This document shows, piece by piece, positions 14,101 to 21,921 of a stretch of DNA of 64,000 nucleotides. The stretch covers positions 20,277,245-20,341,244 of the forward strand of contig NC_049982.1 in assembly GCF_000003815.2 (NCBI RefSeq), in the 5' to 3' direction. Both the position numbers and the translations under genes were made by a program. The notes beneath the pieces are model-generated. The model was not told the origin of the DNA, ran no database searches, and saw only the letters and a list, made by a program, of their open reading frames with translations. Each line of letters opens with the position of its first letter. The stretch's first letter is position 1. This DNA comes from Branchiostoma floridae (taxonomy: Eukaryota; Chordata; Leptocardii; Amphioxiformes; Branchiostomatidae).

Positions 14101-17100
14101 TCATCTACCACGGACACACCCTCACCACCAAGATACCCTTCAGGGACGTGGTGGAGGCCATCAATGACAGCGCTTTTCTGGCCTCGGACTACCCCGTCAT
14201 CCTGTCTATAGAGAACCACTGCTGCCTTCAGCAGCAAGTCAAGATGGCACACTGCTTTACGGTGAGGCATCCTGTTTCTGTTGGCATGGCTACACCTGCA
14301 GGTGTAAACTACCTCTCATGAAGATAAGGTGTCAGTCTGGCATTTCAAGGCCAGATCTTGGCTGCCAACAAATAACGTGTTGACATTGGAACCAAAATTT
14401 TTCTTTTATCCGTCTCTAAATGTGATATAGACTACTGGTGGACTACAAGATCTGGTTGCTTTGTAATTAGTCTATGAGAGGTATGAGGAGTGAAAGGCAA
14501 TATGTCACTGTATGATGGGAAGTAAGAAATATTCGTGTCTGCCTTTCCTCAATGCAACCCCCTATTGTACATCATATGTGAAATATTTAGATTGAAGTCT
14601 ACTACAGTGATGTCATTCATGCCATAGCTTATTATATAATGTTGCATTTTCGTGCTCCAGAGTATTTTAGGAGAGAAGCTGGTAACAAGGTTCCTGTTTG
14701 AGTCTGATGCAGTAGACGATCCTTCGCTGCCCTCCCCCAACCAGCTGAAAGGACGAATCCTTCTCAAGAACAAAACGCTTCACCCTTACCGCATACCTGT
14801 AGATCTGCTCAGACAAAAGGTCAGTGGTTGTCTTGTTGTAGTACTGTAGAGAAGCGTTCTGTACCTCTGACAATGTAGATTTGTTTCATTTGAGATGTGT
14901 CTCTGTTTTATGCTACCTGTTAGTGACGAAAGATACATGTATGAGTACCTGATTTTCTAACTTTCTCCTCTAGGCACATCTCCTAGCCAGCCAACAGCAG
15001 ACCATCAACATCAGCACCGAGCAGGTTACCATGGATACCGGCTCTCTGTCAGAAGATGAGCTGGATGATGATTACCTGGAGGAGGAGGAGGATAGTGACA
15101 TGCCCTGTAGGTACCACAGAAGGAGGAGGGGATGATAATGGTGGAATAGTCCAAGGCAAAATACAATATACATTAGACATGTATCATGGACTGCTGACAG
15201 TATAGATAATCAGGGAGGAGTTCCTGTAACATTATATCCAAATGCAAAGAAAGACCTTTGAAATACCAGTAGTCAATCAGAAACTGTAGTTGATTGTAAC
15301 ATTGTTTTCTTCAATATTTACCCTTTTTTCTCTTGAAAAATTGTCTTTGAATTTCTCAGTACAAAGACAGACTATCAAAGCTGATCTGTCAATCCATTTA
15401 GTCCCAAGAACAAGAATACACAATGTGCAAAACACAGCTTACAAAGTATGTAGCGTTATGATGTACTCAAACTCAAAGGAAACAACAAGACGTACCAACA
15501 AGTAGTAATGATTTTGGGGAGTATAACCTGGATGTCTAACATTCATTGACATAAACAACAAGTTGGAGACGGACAAGAAGTCATCATGAATAAGAAAAAA
15601 AGAGGGTATAGAAGATAGTAAGCAAAAGCAACTGATGCATATATATATTTTTTGTTGTTTTGTGGTATATGTATAATTGTACTTATTATTGAGATGTAGT
15701 TGAAGCTACAACATATCATTCTCTATACTTGTCAGTTTGTATTCTGTACACTAGAATGTATTTTATGCTATTTTCTGTAGGACTTCCTACAACGGTATGG
15801 GTGCTTTCCTCTCACTAGCCACTAATACAAGCCAGACTTACAACCAACACAAAAAGCACCATATTTCGTAGGACCTCAACTAACAGCTATTTCTTTCTCT
15901 TCTCTCCTCTTCATGCATCTATAGCTTCTCCATTTAACCCACGGGACATTCCAACCAGTCCAACAGGGGTGGGCAACTGGACCCTTCATAAGGGGAGCCC
16001 CTCCAGCCCCTCTTTGGTTACTGAATGGACATTCCCCAGGGGTAGTCCATCCAGCTTTAGTCTGGGTAGTGCATTCCCACCTAATAAAGGTAGCTCGCCT
16101 ACCTCCACTAAGGGTAGTCCTTCCATGACTCGCAAGGGTAGCTCAAAGACCCTCCCCCGGGGGTGGGGCAGGCCTCTGTCATTTCCTGAGAGCATCACCA
16201 GCTTCTTTAGCCATGGTGGGTACAACACTGGCAGGAGGGGCTGTCTTCAAACTGTAGACTACATGTATCTGTCTTCACTTTTGTAGGTGATGCCAAATAT
16301 GACTGAACTAAATTCAACACTGTATTTTTGTAACACTGTAACTTGTATTTCCTCTTGTTGAAAATGAGGTTCTCTGGGTATGTTGCTCAATTTATTTGCC
16401 ATATGCCATATGAACAGTTCTAGATAAAAGAATTTGTATCTTAAGGGAGTCTCTACTACTGATACATCCAAAAGTGTAGAATTCTGATTCATATCACTCA
16501 AAAACTATGGACGATGATCTGAGTTCTACAGTTTGAAGAAAGCCTGGTTCTTCTTATGTTGTCCTTGATTGGACAGAGGTTACTTCAGCCTCAGCTTGCA
16601 TCTCTAATTGCTAATGATTCGTCTCTTATCACCTCTAGGTGCCTGTCACTGCTTCATTGTGGTATTTTCACTGTCTGAAATCTTCCTGCACGAATCGCTT
16701 CTGTGTCCTGCATTTGTGTACTCTCACCAGTAATTACTGATGCACCACGCAGAATGGTCTTTTACAGCACCCTGCAAAATTTTATTGTATTTGTATTACA
16801 CTTACAGTATCTAAGCACTTCAGAGTTCAATGAAATCAGTTAGAAACCATGCCATGCCAGGAAATCAGGTGTTAACTGTGCAATCAAAATAATTAAATGC
16901 AATCAAATGTATATTGCACATTGACTGTGAGTGGCTTGAGTTTGAAATTAAATCATTTCTTGTGCCATAAATTCAGTTGCAAATCATGCATCTTGCCATG
17001 AAATAAAATTAAGAAGAAATGCACTTTAGATTTAGTTGAATGAATCTTCACACAAGTCTCACATGTGGACTGATTGAAACATCTGCCGCTGCATACATGT

Positions 17101-20100
17101 GTTACCTTATACAACATGTAGATGCTGAGGAGGTAACACAGCTGCGGACGAAAAGTGACCCCAGCAGCCGTGACAGTGCACGCCGGCACACCTTCCTGGT
17201 TGACAACCAGCCCATCGTAGTCCCTAAGGAAGAGAAGGAGACCAGCCAGGTGGCTCCGGAGCTGTCTGATCTGGTGCCGTACCTGCAGGCTGTCAAATTC
17301 AGAGGTGGGCATCATTTTATTTCTTATAGATGGTCTAATTTTAAGACTCCACCAAATTTTCAGCAAAGTCAAACATTACTAACACATTCAGAGTCCACCT
17401 ACTGAACTTTTTTCAAAATCTTTGGTGTGATAGTGGCCCAGCCTTTAGATAGCCTTTTCTTTTTCTTTTGTATTGGAAAGACCATTAACACTGATGTAGT
17501 TTACCTGCATATGCAATAAATGGTGTTTAGAACCAAAAGAGCATGTTAAGGCTCTTCCCTAACTTGCTTGTATTCAGGTTTTCCTTCGGAGCAGTCCAGC
17601 CTGAAGAGGGAACGTGCCTCCACCCGCAAGTCCAGCCTCCCCCGTGACCTTGACCGGCGCCCGTCTGGAGACCGTGACTCAGCCCAGCTAAACATCAGCT
17701 CAATCATGAGGACACCCAAGTGCTACCACATCTCTTCTATCAACGAGAACACTGGAAAGGCACAAGTCAGGAAACACCCTGGCAAACTACTCACATATCC
17801 TTTGTATGGCCTAGTGTTGTCTACAAGTACATGTATGTAACCTCTGTAATCTTGTGCATCAGTATCTGAGAACAAAATGGGTGGCTTTTGGTGTTGATAG
17901 AGTTGTATGAATTGTTTCTGTTGTCTGTGTTTTTGTAATTCATGTTCATTCACTCTAACAGTTTTGTGATTGCCTTAGAGGAGAATTAATAATTCTTATG
18001 CTAAAGTACAGTCTGTAAGCCTGGTTACTTATAACACCAATTATAGCATCTTGAAAACTAAACAAAGTATGGTATGTATTTGTGTGCTATCTCCCTTGAC
18101 CTTGCCCACTCATACGGAGAAGCAGCTCCTGAGAACCTACCCTGCTGGGACACGTTTTGACTCCTCCAACCCCAACCCCATGCCGTTCTGGCTGCATGGA
18201 CTTCAACTGGTCGCCCTCAACTACCAGACAGATGGTATGTGCCAGTACTTCAACATCACATTAACACCAAAGGTCAAATTTGTATCGGTAATGTCACAAA
18301 GCATCAGATATTGTAAGTCAGTATGACCACTACTGGAGAGTTCTCCGTGTAAGTGTTAGATTTAAAGTTGATGGTCAATCAGAAATTACAGTAGTTCATC
18401 CAGAGCATTTACAAAGTAGCATGAAAGTACAAATTTCTCCATTTCTTTTGTTGACTGAATTTTGGTGCTTCTCTTTTTATTGTGTTTGTTATGAATTATA
18501 ATACAGTTATTGCGCATCATGTAACCTCTGTCTTGTACAAAAATAGTAATCTTTCAAACTAATGGACTTCTGATGTTTTCCTTTTCTTTTTCATCAGACG
18601 TGCCTATGCACTTGAACTCAGCCATGTTCCAGCAGAACGGTGGTTGTGGTTTTGTCCTGAAACCCCGGGTCATGTGGGACCCCGCCCACCCCTCCTACAG
18701 GCACTTCTGCCCCATGGACAAGGACAGGTGTGGCATGCAGCCACAAAACCTGGAAATCACTGTAAGATATTTCTGCAGCTTCTACATTCTTTATGGACAA
18801 ATTTTTGCAAAATGGCTCTTTTTTTGCACCTTAATGGCAGCTCCATATAAGAATTTTTCAATCAGCCAAAATGACAAGAATAATCATTTGTGGTAAATTT
18901 CATTATGTACACAGATGCTTTGTCTTGCTTGTTTGAACACAGTTTTGTCTGCTGTCCCTGTACCCAGCAATTGAGCCATCAGCAAACCCACCTGTCACAC
19001 ATGCATCATCATCCCGATGTCGGTTTGTTTTTGCTGCTGTAGTTACATATGTAGTTATTTAGGAGAGGTACCCAGCTGTGAACTCCCCTCACTCACAATC
19101 CAGACCTAACACCACACTGCCTGCCTGTGTCCTGTTCCAGGTGCTGTCAGGTCAGTACGTGTGTCCCTCCAGCCTGCAGGGTAGCCCCATGGTAGAGGTG
19201 GAGGTCATCGGTGTCCCGGCCGACTGTGTCAAGCACAGGACCAAGACTGTCCACAGGAACGCCGTCAACCCTATCTGGGCAGAGACTTTGAAGTTCCAAG
19301 TAAGTTATTCAACACTTTACAAGGTCGTGTATATCCCTTAGGTGTGTCAATCTGATTAATTCTAACTGTATTAGCATACAGCGCACTCAGAGATGCTTGT
19401 GATACATGTTCATGTCCATGGACCTACATTATTCACCTAAAAAGTAGTGTCTCGTCCACCCCATCATCAACGGCCTCATCAGGTACTGACCTTGGTGCTG
19501 ATACAGTAGTTACTTGAATTTGGTCATTTCTGTGCACTAAACAAAGATTGCAAATCCTGTACATCTTTGTTTGTTTGATTTCTGCAGGTGACCTTTCCAG
19601 AGTTGACCTTTGTGAGGTTCGCTGTCACTGACGTCATGTCATCATCATCGTCACCGGGGGCCCAGCGGATCATCCCCTACATGAGCCTTGCCAGGGGTGA
19701 GCAGGATAGTCAGTGGTCAAGTTGTCATTTGTTGCTGCACCAAAGTAAAGAGCCTACTGAGCCTTTGAGGAGCCACCTTGGCAACCTAAGTCAAGTGATG
19801 ATACAAACTGCTTTGTATTTCCTTCAGGTTACCGCCACGTTTGGCTGCACTCTCCTCAGGACCACGCCCTGGAGCTGAGCACCCTGTTCATCAAGACTGA
19901 TGTCAGCTGTCCTGATGGGGACGAGGATCAGCATGGAGGACAGGTGGAGTAGTGTTGGTTATTTCCTTCGTTGCCTGTACATGAGGAAGACCCTATGCTC
20001 AACAACATTCAAATTGCACTTGTTAGGTCATTACTGCAACCACATTTATGTAATGACAAAAATGTTTACCTGATACATTACTGAATTATCCTGCTTGATG

Positions 20101-21921
20101 TTGCTTACTGTAGTTGATGTTTGATTACCACAATTTTCCTGTTGCAGGTGTGTGTTTATGGAGCTGTGCCTTCAGAGCCATTCAGTGTCTTTCATGTGGA
20201 CAGGGAGAGCACAGCCTTGGACATCGTCAAACAGGTGCAGAACACACATCATTGCAAACAGATGGATACACTTTGGAATGTTCTTTTTGTCTGGAAAATT
20301 TTGAAACTGGCACAGGTACTGGTACTTGTAGGGCAGACCTCGCAGTGCAGGGCTCAAAATAGGAATATGAATATATTGCCACCATGTTTGATTAATCCTT
20401 AAAAATCCTCCCTTTTGTTGAAAATTTTGGCCCAATCTGGAGACTTTTGGGGTTAGAAGTAGGGGCTAAGGTTTCCCATTTTGGTATTTGGTAAATTTTG
20501 TTCAGTTCAACAGCTTAGCTGAAGTAAGGATGGATTAGGTTTGTTGGGTCCTGCAGGTGAATACTGGAGAAAACTGGGGGTCAAAGGTGAGGTTTCTTTC
20601 ACAGAGCTTTGCTCAGAGTTTAAGGTGCACATGGTTGGCCCGTTTCTTTGAATCATCATAAAGAAGACCCTTGTGACTTTGTGACGGAGTAAGATTTTAA
20701 AGGTTGAAATAGGGGTTAGTACTTTTATGTGAAGCCCTGTTTTAGTGTATAACATGCTTTCCTATGGACAGGTCTAAATGTGGTACCAGCCCTATACAAC
20801 ATAACCATAATGTTATTTAACATTTATCACTGTAGCATTAAGTCAGTTAAGAAATAAGATGGTTAATGTTACACTTGATGAGCAAATACGGACCACATTC
20901 TTGTGTTCTCTAGGCCTTGCAGAGAGCCAGTCGACCCCCAGCTGACATTCAAAATGTTGTCCTGGAGGAGACAGTCATCAAAATGCGAGGGGAGACAAAC
21001 AGCAAGCAAGAAATAGCAGGGCAACAGAGCAAAGGTAACGGCGCCACCCAGCAGGTACAGAGAGTACTGCACATGGAGGAGAGGTTACTGGCATGTCAGG
21101 ACAAGTGGGCAGGTGTGGGGAGATTCAGCATGATACAGAGGAAACAGGTGAGCTGGAGTTCAGCTGGACAGTGGACAATTCCTAGTGGTACCTTAAGGGG
21201 CTGATCATTCCTTGATAGCAAGTAGGATAGAAGTATGGAAGATTAATGTCTTAGTGGTATTCTTACCACCAGGAAAGAAACATGATCCAACATCTTAACT
21301 ACAAGATCACAGGAAATCCTGGTATGAAGTTGCAGTACTGCATCTGACACAGAAAACCACTCCAACAAATGGAAGTTTGAGCTTAATCCCTGCCAGAAAC
21401 AAGCCATTTCTAATTATTTGAAGTATGACCATCTTATGTCTCAGTGTTATGAAACTACAAGCAAATAAGCATTTGACTCATGTTAACCTCAATAAATGCA
21501 GCTATTGTGTGTTATGTATGAATCAGTCAGTTGGACATCCTACTTTGAGAAAATTATGCACAACCTCAGCTGACTAAAGATGACTCTTACTGGATTTGTT
21601 GTTGTTGACTTGAAGGATGCCAAGCCTCAGCTGTCGTCCCTGGCAACAGCCTCCATCCTGAAGGTGAAGTGGAGTCCACGCACCCCACACCGCTTCTTCA
21701 CCACTTCTCAAGAAGAGCCCAAATCTAAAGGAAAAGGACTTAAGATCGGACACTGTAGAGATGGCAAGGGCAGTAAGAGCAAAGTGGCGGGTAGCAGGGA
21801 TAGTACCCCTGACAAGACTAAGAGCACAAAGCAGAAGGATGGCACCTCAGATGGGAAAATAAAATCCAAGAAAACATCTCCGCTTTCTCTACAAAAACTG
21901 TCCAACATGTGGAAACAGTGA
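1577..21921 (+). CDS. PLCE1: phospholipase C epsilon (1-phosphatidylinositol 4,5-bisphosphate phosphodiesterase epsilon), 29 exons
   Basis: Hydrolyses PIP2 to IP3 and diacylglycerol and, through its CDC25 domain, is known in vertebrates as a Rap guanine-nucleotide exchange factor. Exons: 1577-2110, 5766-6009, 6775-7010, 7329-7474, 7642-7870, 8134-8303, 9333-9533, 9763-10017, 10408-10570, 11160-11525, 11750-11866, 12334-12439, 12629-12837, 13125-13241, 13459-13563, 14037-14261, 14661-14819, 14974-15106, 15925-16215, 17122-17304, 17578-17794, 18116-18234, 18598-18761, 19141-19299, 19588-19696, 19828-19943, 20148-20234, 20914-21147, 21616-21921. Phases join throughout, giving about 1899 aa against roughly 2300 in human. 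CDC25 plus X/Y plus C2 plus RA is unique to the epsilon class. The first exon enters in phase 0 and has an ATG at 1583, so the true start may lie in or upstream of the window. The exon 12/13 border, exon 2 and the last acceptor are the weakest calls. Confidence 0.93.
2691..3280. mobile_element. foldback DNA transposon (MITE), about 590 bp
   Basis: The two ends are inverted copies over about 190 bp. The left arm has repeated CCACAAACGACC units (2714-2755) and the right arm has the complementary GGTCGTTTGTGG units (3217-3257). The match continues outward (GGTCTGCCTAAACACC against GGTGTTTAGTCAGACC) and inward through a GCAGCAAG/TTGTTGCG-type region and the ACTAACTC/GAGTTAGT block. No coding capacity. 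It lies in PLCE1 intron 1. No certain target duplication was found. Confidence 0.75.
3656..4515. mobile_element. possible decayed DNA transposon bounded by ATACCGCCA motifs
   Basis: The motif AATACCGCCA occurs at 3659-3668 and 3875-3884, and its inverse TGGCGGTATTATG at 4485-4497 and 4503-4515, so two direct copies face two inverted copies across about 850 bp. The interior has no recognisable transposase; open frames on either strand are short and unmatched. The arrangement suggests a decayed or nested element in PLCE1 intron 1. Confidence 0.4.
4897..5262. mobile_element. MITE with exact 34-bp terminal inverted repeats
   Basis: Positions 4897-4930 (starting GGCCACACCAATTTAATT) and 5229-5262 (ending AATTGGTGTGGCC) are perfect inverted copies over 34 bp, separated by AT-rich sequence with partial continuing complementarity. 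Total length 366 bp, no coding. Flanks are TTTAA on the left and TAATAA on the right, compatible with a short TA/TAA target duplication. Located in PLCE1 intron 1. The exactness of the arms implies a young insertion. Confidence 0.8.
5766..6009 (+). CDS. PLCE1: PLCE1 exon 2: region before CDC25 domain
   Basis: Acceptor CATACCACAG and donor AGCA/GTAAGG frame an 81-codon open stretch that begins in phase 0 and ends in phase 1, exactly matching exon 1's end and exon 3's start (the split codon becomes ATG, Met). Its GC-rich base use fits an exon. The peptide is Pro/Ser-rich, then Cys-rich, then has an acidic-aromatic stretch ([15 protein letters not shown]). I see no strong match to the human protein here, so exon identity rests on splice sites and phase. 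Confidence 0.65.
6775..8303 (+). CDS. PLCE1: PLCE1 exons 3-6: CDC25 (RasGEF) domain
   Basis: Exons 6775-7010, 7329-7474, 7642-7870 and 8134-8303 encode the exchange-factor domain that in vertebrate PLC epsilon activates Rap1. Diagnostic stretches are [22 protein letters not shown], then [19 protein letters not shown] and [14 protein letters not shown], the last being the RasGEF core helix in which a conserved Asn pair precedes the hydrophobic run. The next exon has the [21 protein letters not shown]-like segment, matching the IP-F-G/A-x-FL-x-DL signature of RasGEF domains. Phases are 1, 0, 2, 0 and 2 in order and all join. Confidence 0.9.
9333..10570 (+). CDS. PLCE1: PLCE1 exons 7-9: PH-like domain
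   Basis: Exons 9333-9533, 9763-10017 and 10408-10570 cover the region that aligns by order with the PH domain of vertebrate PLC epsilon. Beta-strand-like stretches include [23 protein letters not shown] and ISIMYGT, followed by the terminal helix around [16 protein letters not shown], whose Trp is the hallmark residue of PH helices. The segment then runs into [14 protein letters not shown], the conserved linker to the EF-hand region. Phase-2 introns on both sides of exons 7 and 8 are preserved. A 66-bp exact tandem duplication sits in the intron just before exon 9. Confidence 0.85.
10204..10335. repeat. exact 66-bp tandem duplication in PLCE1 intron
   Basis: Unit 1 is 10204-10269 and unit 2 is 10270-10335, identical at every base, starting ATTTTCAG and ending CCCTAACAGG. 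It lies 72 bp before exon 9. Both copies contain a CAG that resembles a splice acceptor. Perfect identity suggests a very recent duplication, or a local assembly artefact. Confidence 0.9.
11160..13241 (+). CDS. PLCE1: PLCE1 exons 10-14: basic/Ser-Pro linker and EF-hand region
   Basis: Exon 10 (11160-11525) begins [16 protein letters not shown], matching the human PLC epsilon GPTLAHAVELFGGRRW stretch, and continues as a basic Ser/Pro linker. Exon 11 (11750-11866) has [20 protein letters not shown], almost identical to the human EF-hand start. Exon 12 (12334-12439) starts VFDKYAVPC. Exon 13 ends with [16 protein letters not shown]. Exon 14 (13125-13241) has [13 protein letters not shown]. The exon 12/13 border is uncertain: I used donor GTGAGA at 12440 and acceptor at 12627-12628 (phase 1). 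The alternative donor at 12403 with the stronger acceptor at 12543 (phase 0) is equally in frame. A Penelope-like fragment lies in intron 11. Confidence 0.8.
11900..12270 (+). mobile_element. fragment of Penelope-like retroelement 3' end
   Basis: Translation on the + strand near 12095-12215 gives [17 protein letters not shown], a stop, then [17 protein letters not shown]. This is the conserved C-terminal pattern after the GIY-YIG endonuclease of Penelope-like elements (KEA-IYIR and NRD-G-LS-W). Terminal sequences 11970-12007 and 12231-12266 form an inverted pair (AGTTCTGCTTCT against AGAAGCAGAACT, and GTAGCCAATGT against ACATCGGCTAC). Stops and frame breaks show that it is dead. It sits in the PLCE1 intron between exons 11 and 12. 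Confidence 0.65.
13459..14819 (+). CDS. PLCE1: PLCE1 exons 15-17: catalytic PLC-X box
   Basis: Exons 13459-13563, 14037-14261 and 14661-14819 encode half of the split TIM barrel. The catalytic His-Asn pair is in SSHNSYLTG (His at 13501-13503). The calcium ligands Glu and Asp are in VELDCWDG, the second catalytic His is in IIYHGHTL (14109-14111), and the distal Glu is in LSIENHC. All residues required for PIP2 hydrolysis are therefore present and the enzyme should be active. Exon 17 contains [19 protein letters not shown], matching the human PLC epsilon equivalent. All three exons are phase 0 at both ends. Confidence 0.95.
13888..13996 (+). repeat. dispersed repeat, copy 1
   Basis: This stretch aligns with 31648-31742 on the same strand. 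Shared blocks include GGGCTGTAACTGG, the GATGTT(G/T)GGCG core and GCTGCTATAAG. It is intronic in PLCE1 (before exon 16) and non-coding. Family not recognised. Confidence 0.65.
14974..16215 (+). CDS. PLCE1: PLCE1 exons 18-19: X-Y linker (autoinhibitory insert)
   Basis: Exon 18 (14974-15106) ends in an acidic run of Asp/Glu, as in the negatively charged X-Y linker that occludes the active site of mammalian PLCs. Exon 19 (15925-16215) is 97 codons of low-complexity Ser/Pro/Gly with six short repeats of the type K/R-G-S-P-S (for example [20 protein letters not shown]). It joins in phase 1 on both sides. The X-Y linker is variable across PLCs, so exon 19 may be lineage-specific or alternatively spliced, but its splice sites and phases are sound. 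Confidence 0.8.
17122..18761 (+). CDS. PLCE1: PLCE1 exons 20-23: catalytic PLC-Y box
   Basis: Exons 17122-17304, 17578-17794, 18116-18234 and 18598-18761. The Y box begins in exon 20 with [17 protein letters not shown]. Exon 21 has [16 protein letters not shown], exon 22 [19 protein letters not shown] followed by [15 protein letters not shown], and exon 23 [15 protein letters not shown], all signatures of PLC Y domains. Exons 21 and 22 are joined by an AT-AC intron, and the phase-2 join yields Thr at the border. The Ser/Arg-rich insert at the start of exon 21 is between Y-box strands. Confidence 0.95.
17795..18115 (+). other. PLCE1: AT-AC U12-type intron between PLCE1 exons 21 and 22
   Basis: The 5' end reads ATATCCTTT, the full U12 5' splice-site consensus of the AT-AC class. 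A branch-site-like CCCTTGAC lies at 18093-18100, with the branch adenosine about 16 nt before the 3' end, which is ACTCATAC (terminal AC). Splicing exactly here joins phase 2 to phase 2 and restores the conserved QLLRTYP segment. The nearby GT-AG alternatives (donor GTATGG at 17804 with AG at 18119 or 18122) both run into a stop. The intron is 321 bp. Confidence 0.9.
19141..19943 (+). CDS. PLCE1: PLCE1 exons 24-26: C2 domain
   Basis: Exons 19141-19299, 19588-19696 and 19828-19943. The domain starts [16 protein letters not shown] and has [11 protein letters not shown], then [19 protein letters not shown], the C2 stretch in which Asn-Pro-x-Trp is conserved. The third strand group is [14 protein letters not shown] and [19 protein letters not shown], corresponding to QRIIPLKALKRGYRHLQL in human. 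As in the human enzyme, the vertebrate-type aspartate calcium cluster is not obvious. A short Asp/Glu-rich tail (DGDEDQ) closes exon 26. Confidence 0.9.
20148..21921 (+). CDS. PLCE1: PLCE1 exons 27-29: Ras-association domain and basic C-terminal tail
   Basis: Exon 27 (20148-20234) encodes [15 protein letters not shown], best matching the start of human RA1. Exon 28 (20914-21147) encodes [15 protein letters not shown] and [16 protein letters not shown], best matching the second half of human RA2 (YVLLEEVV, QSKWKGAGKF). Together they make one RA-sized unit of about 107 aa instead of two tandem domains. Exon 29 (21616-21921) is a Lys/Ser-rich tail ending at the stop TGA 21919-21921. An acceptor at 21579 would extend exon 29 by 12 codons in frame. 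A longer exon 27 ending at 20315 would also keep phase but adds no RA-like sequence. Confidence 0.8.
21243..21345 (+). repeat. dispersed repeat copy with unoccupied target site
   Basis: This intronic stretch (PLCE1 intron 28) matches 24112-24390, sharing ATGTCTTAG-GGTATTCTTA, CCAGGAAAGA, AACTACAAGA and GGAAATCCTG. The copy at 24112 is interrupted by the foldback element 24145-24302; here AGGAAAGA occurs once, at 21271-21278, with no insertion. Confidence 0.75.

Noticed and set aside
17804-18125. GT-AG splicing at GTATGG in place of the AT-AC intron
   Set aside because: With either nearby AG acceptor the frame reaches TGA after a few codons, and the conserved PLC-Y segment is lost.
20340-20420. 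Second hAT-like left end (CAGGGCTCAAAAT)
   Set aside because: No matching right end or target duplication found nearby; too short to call.
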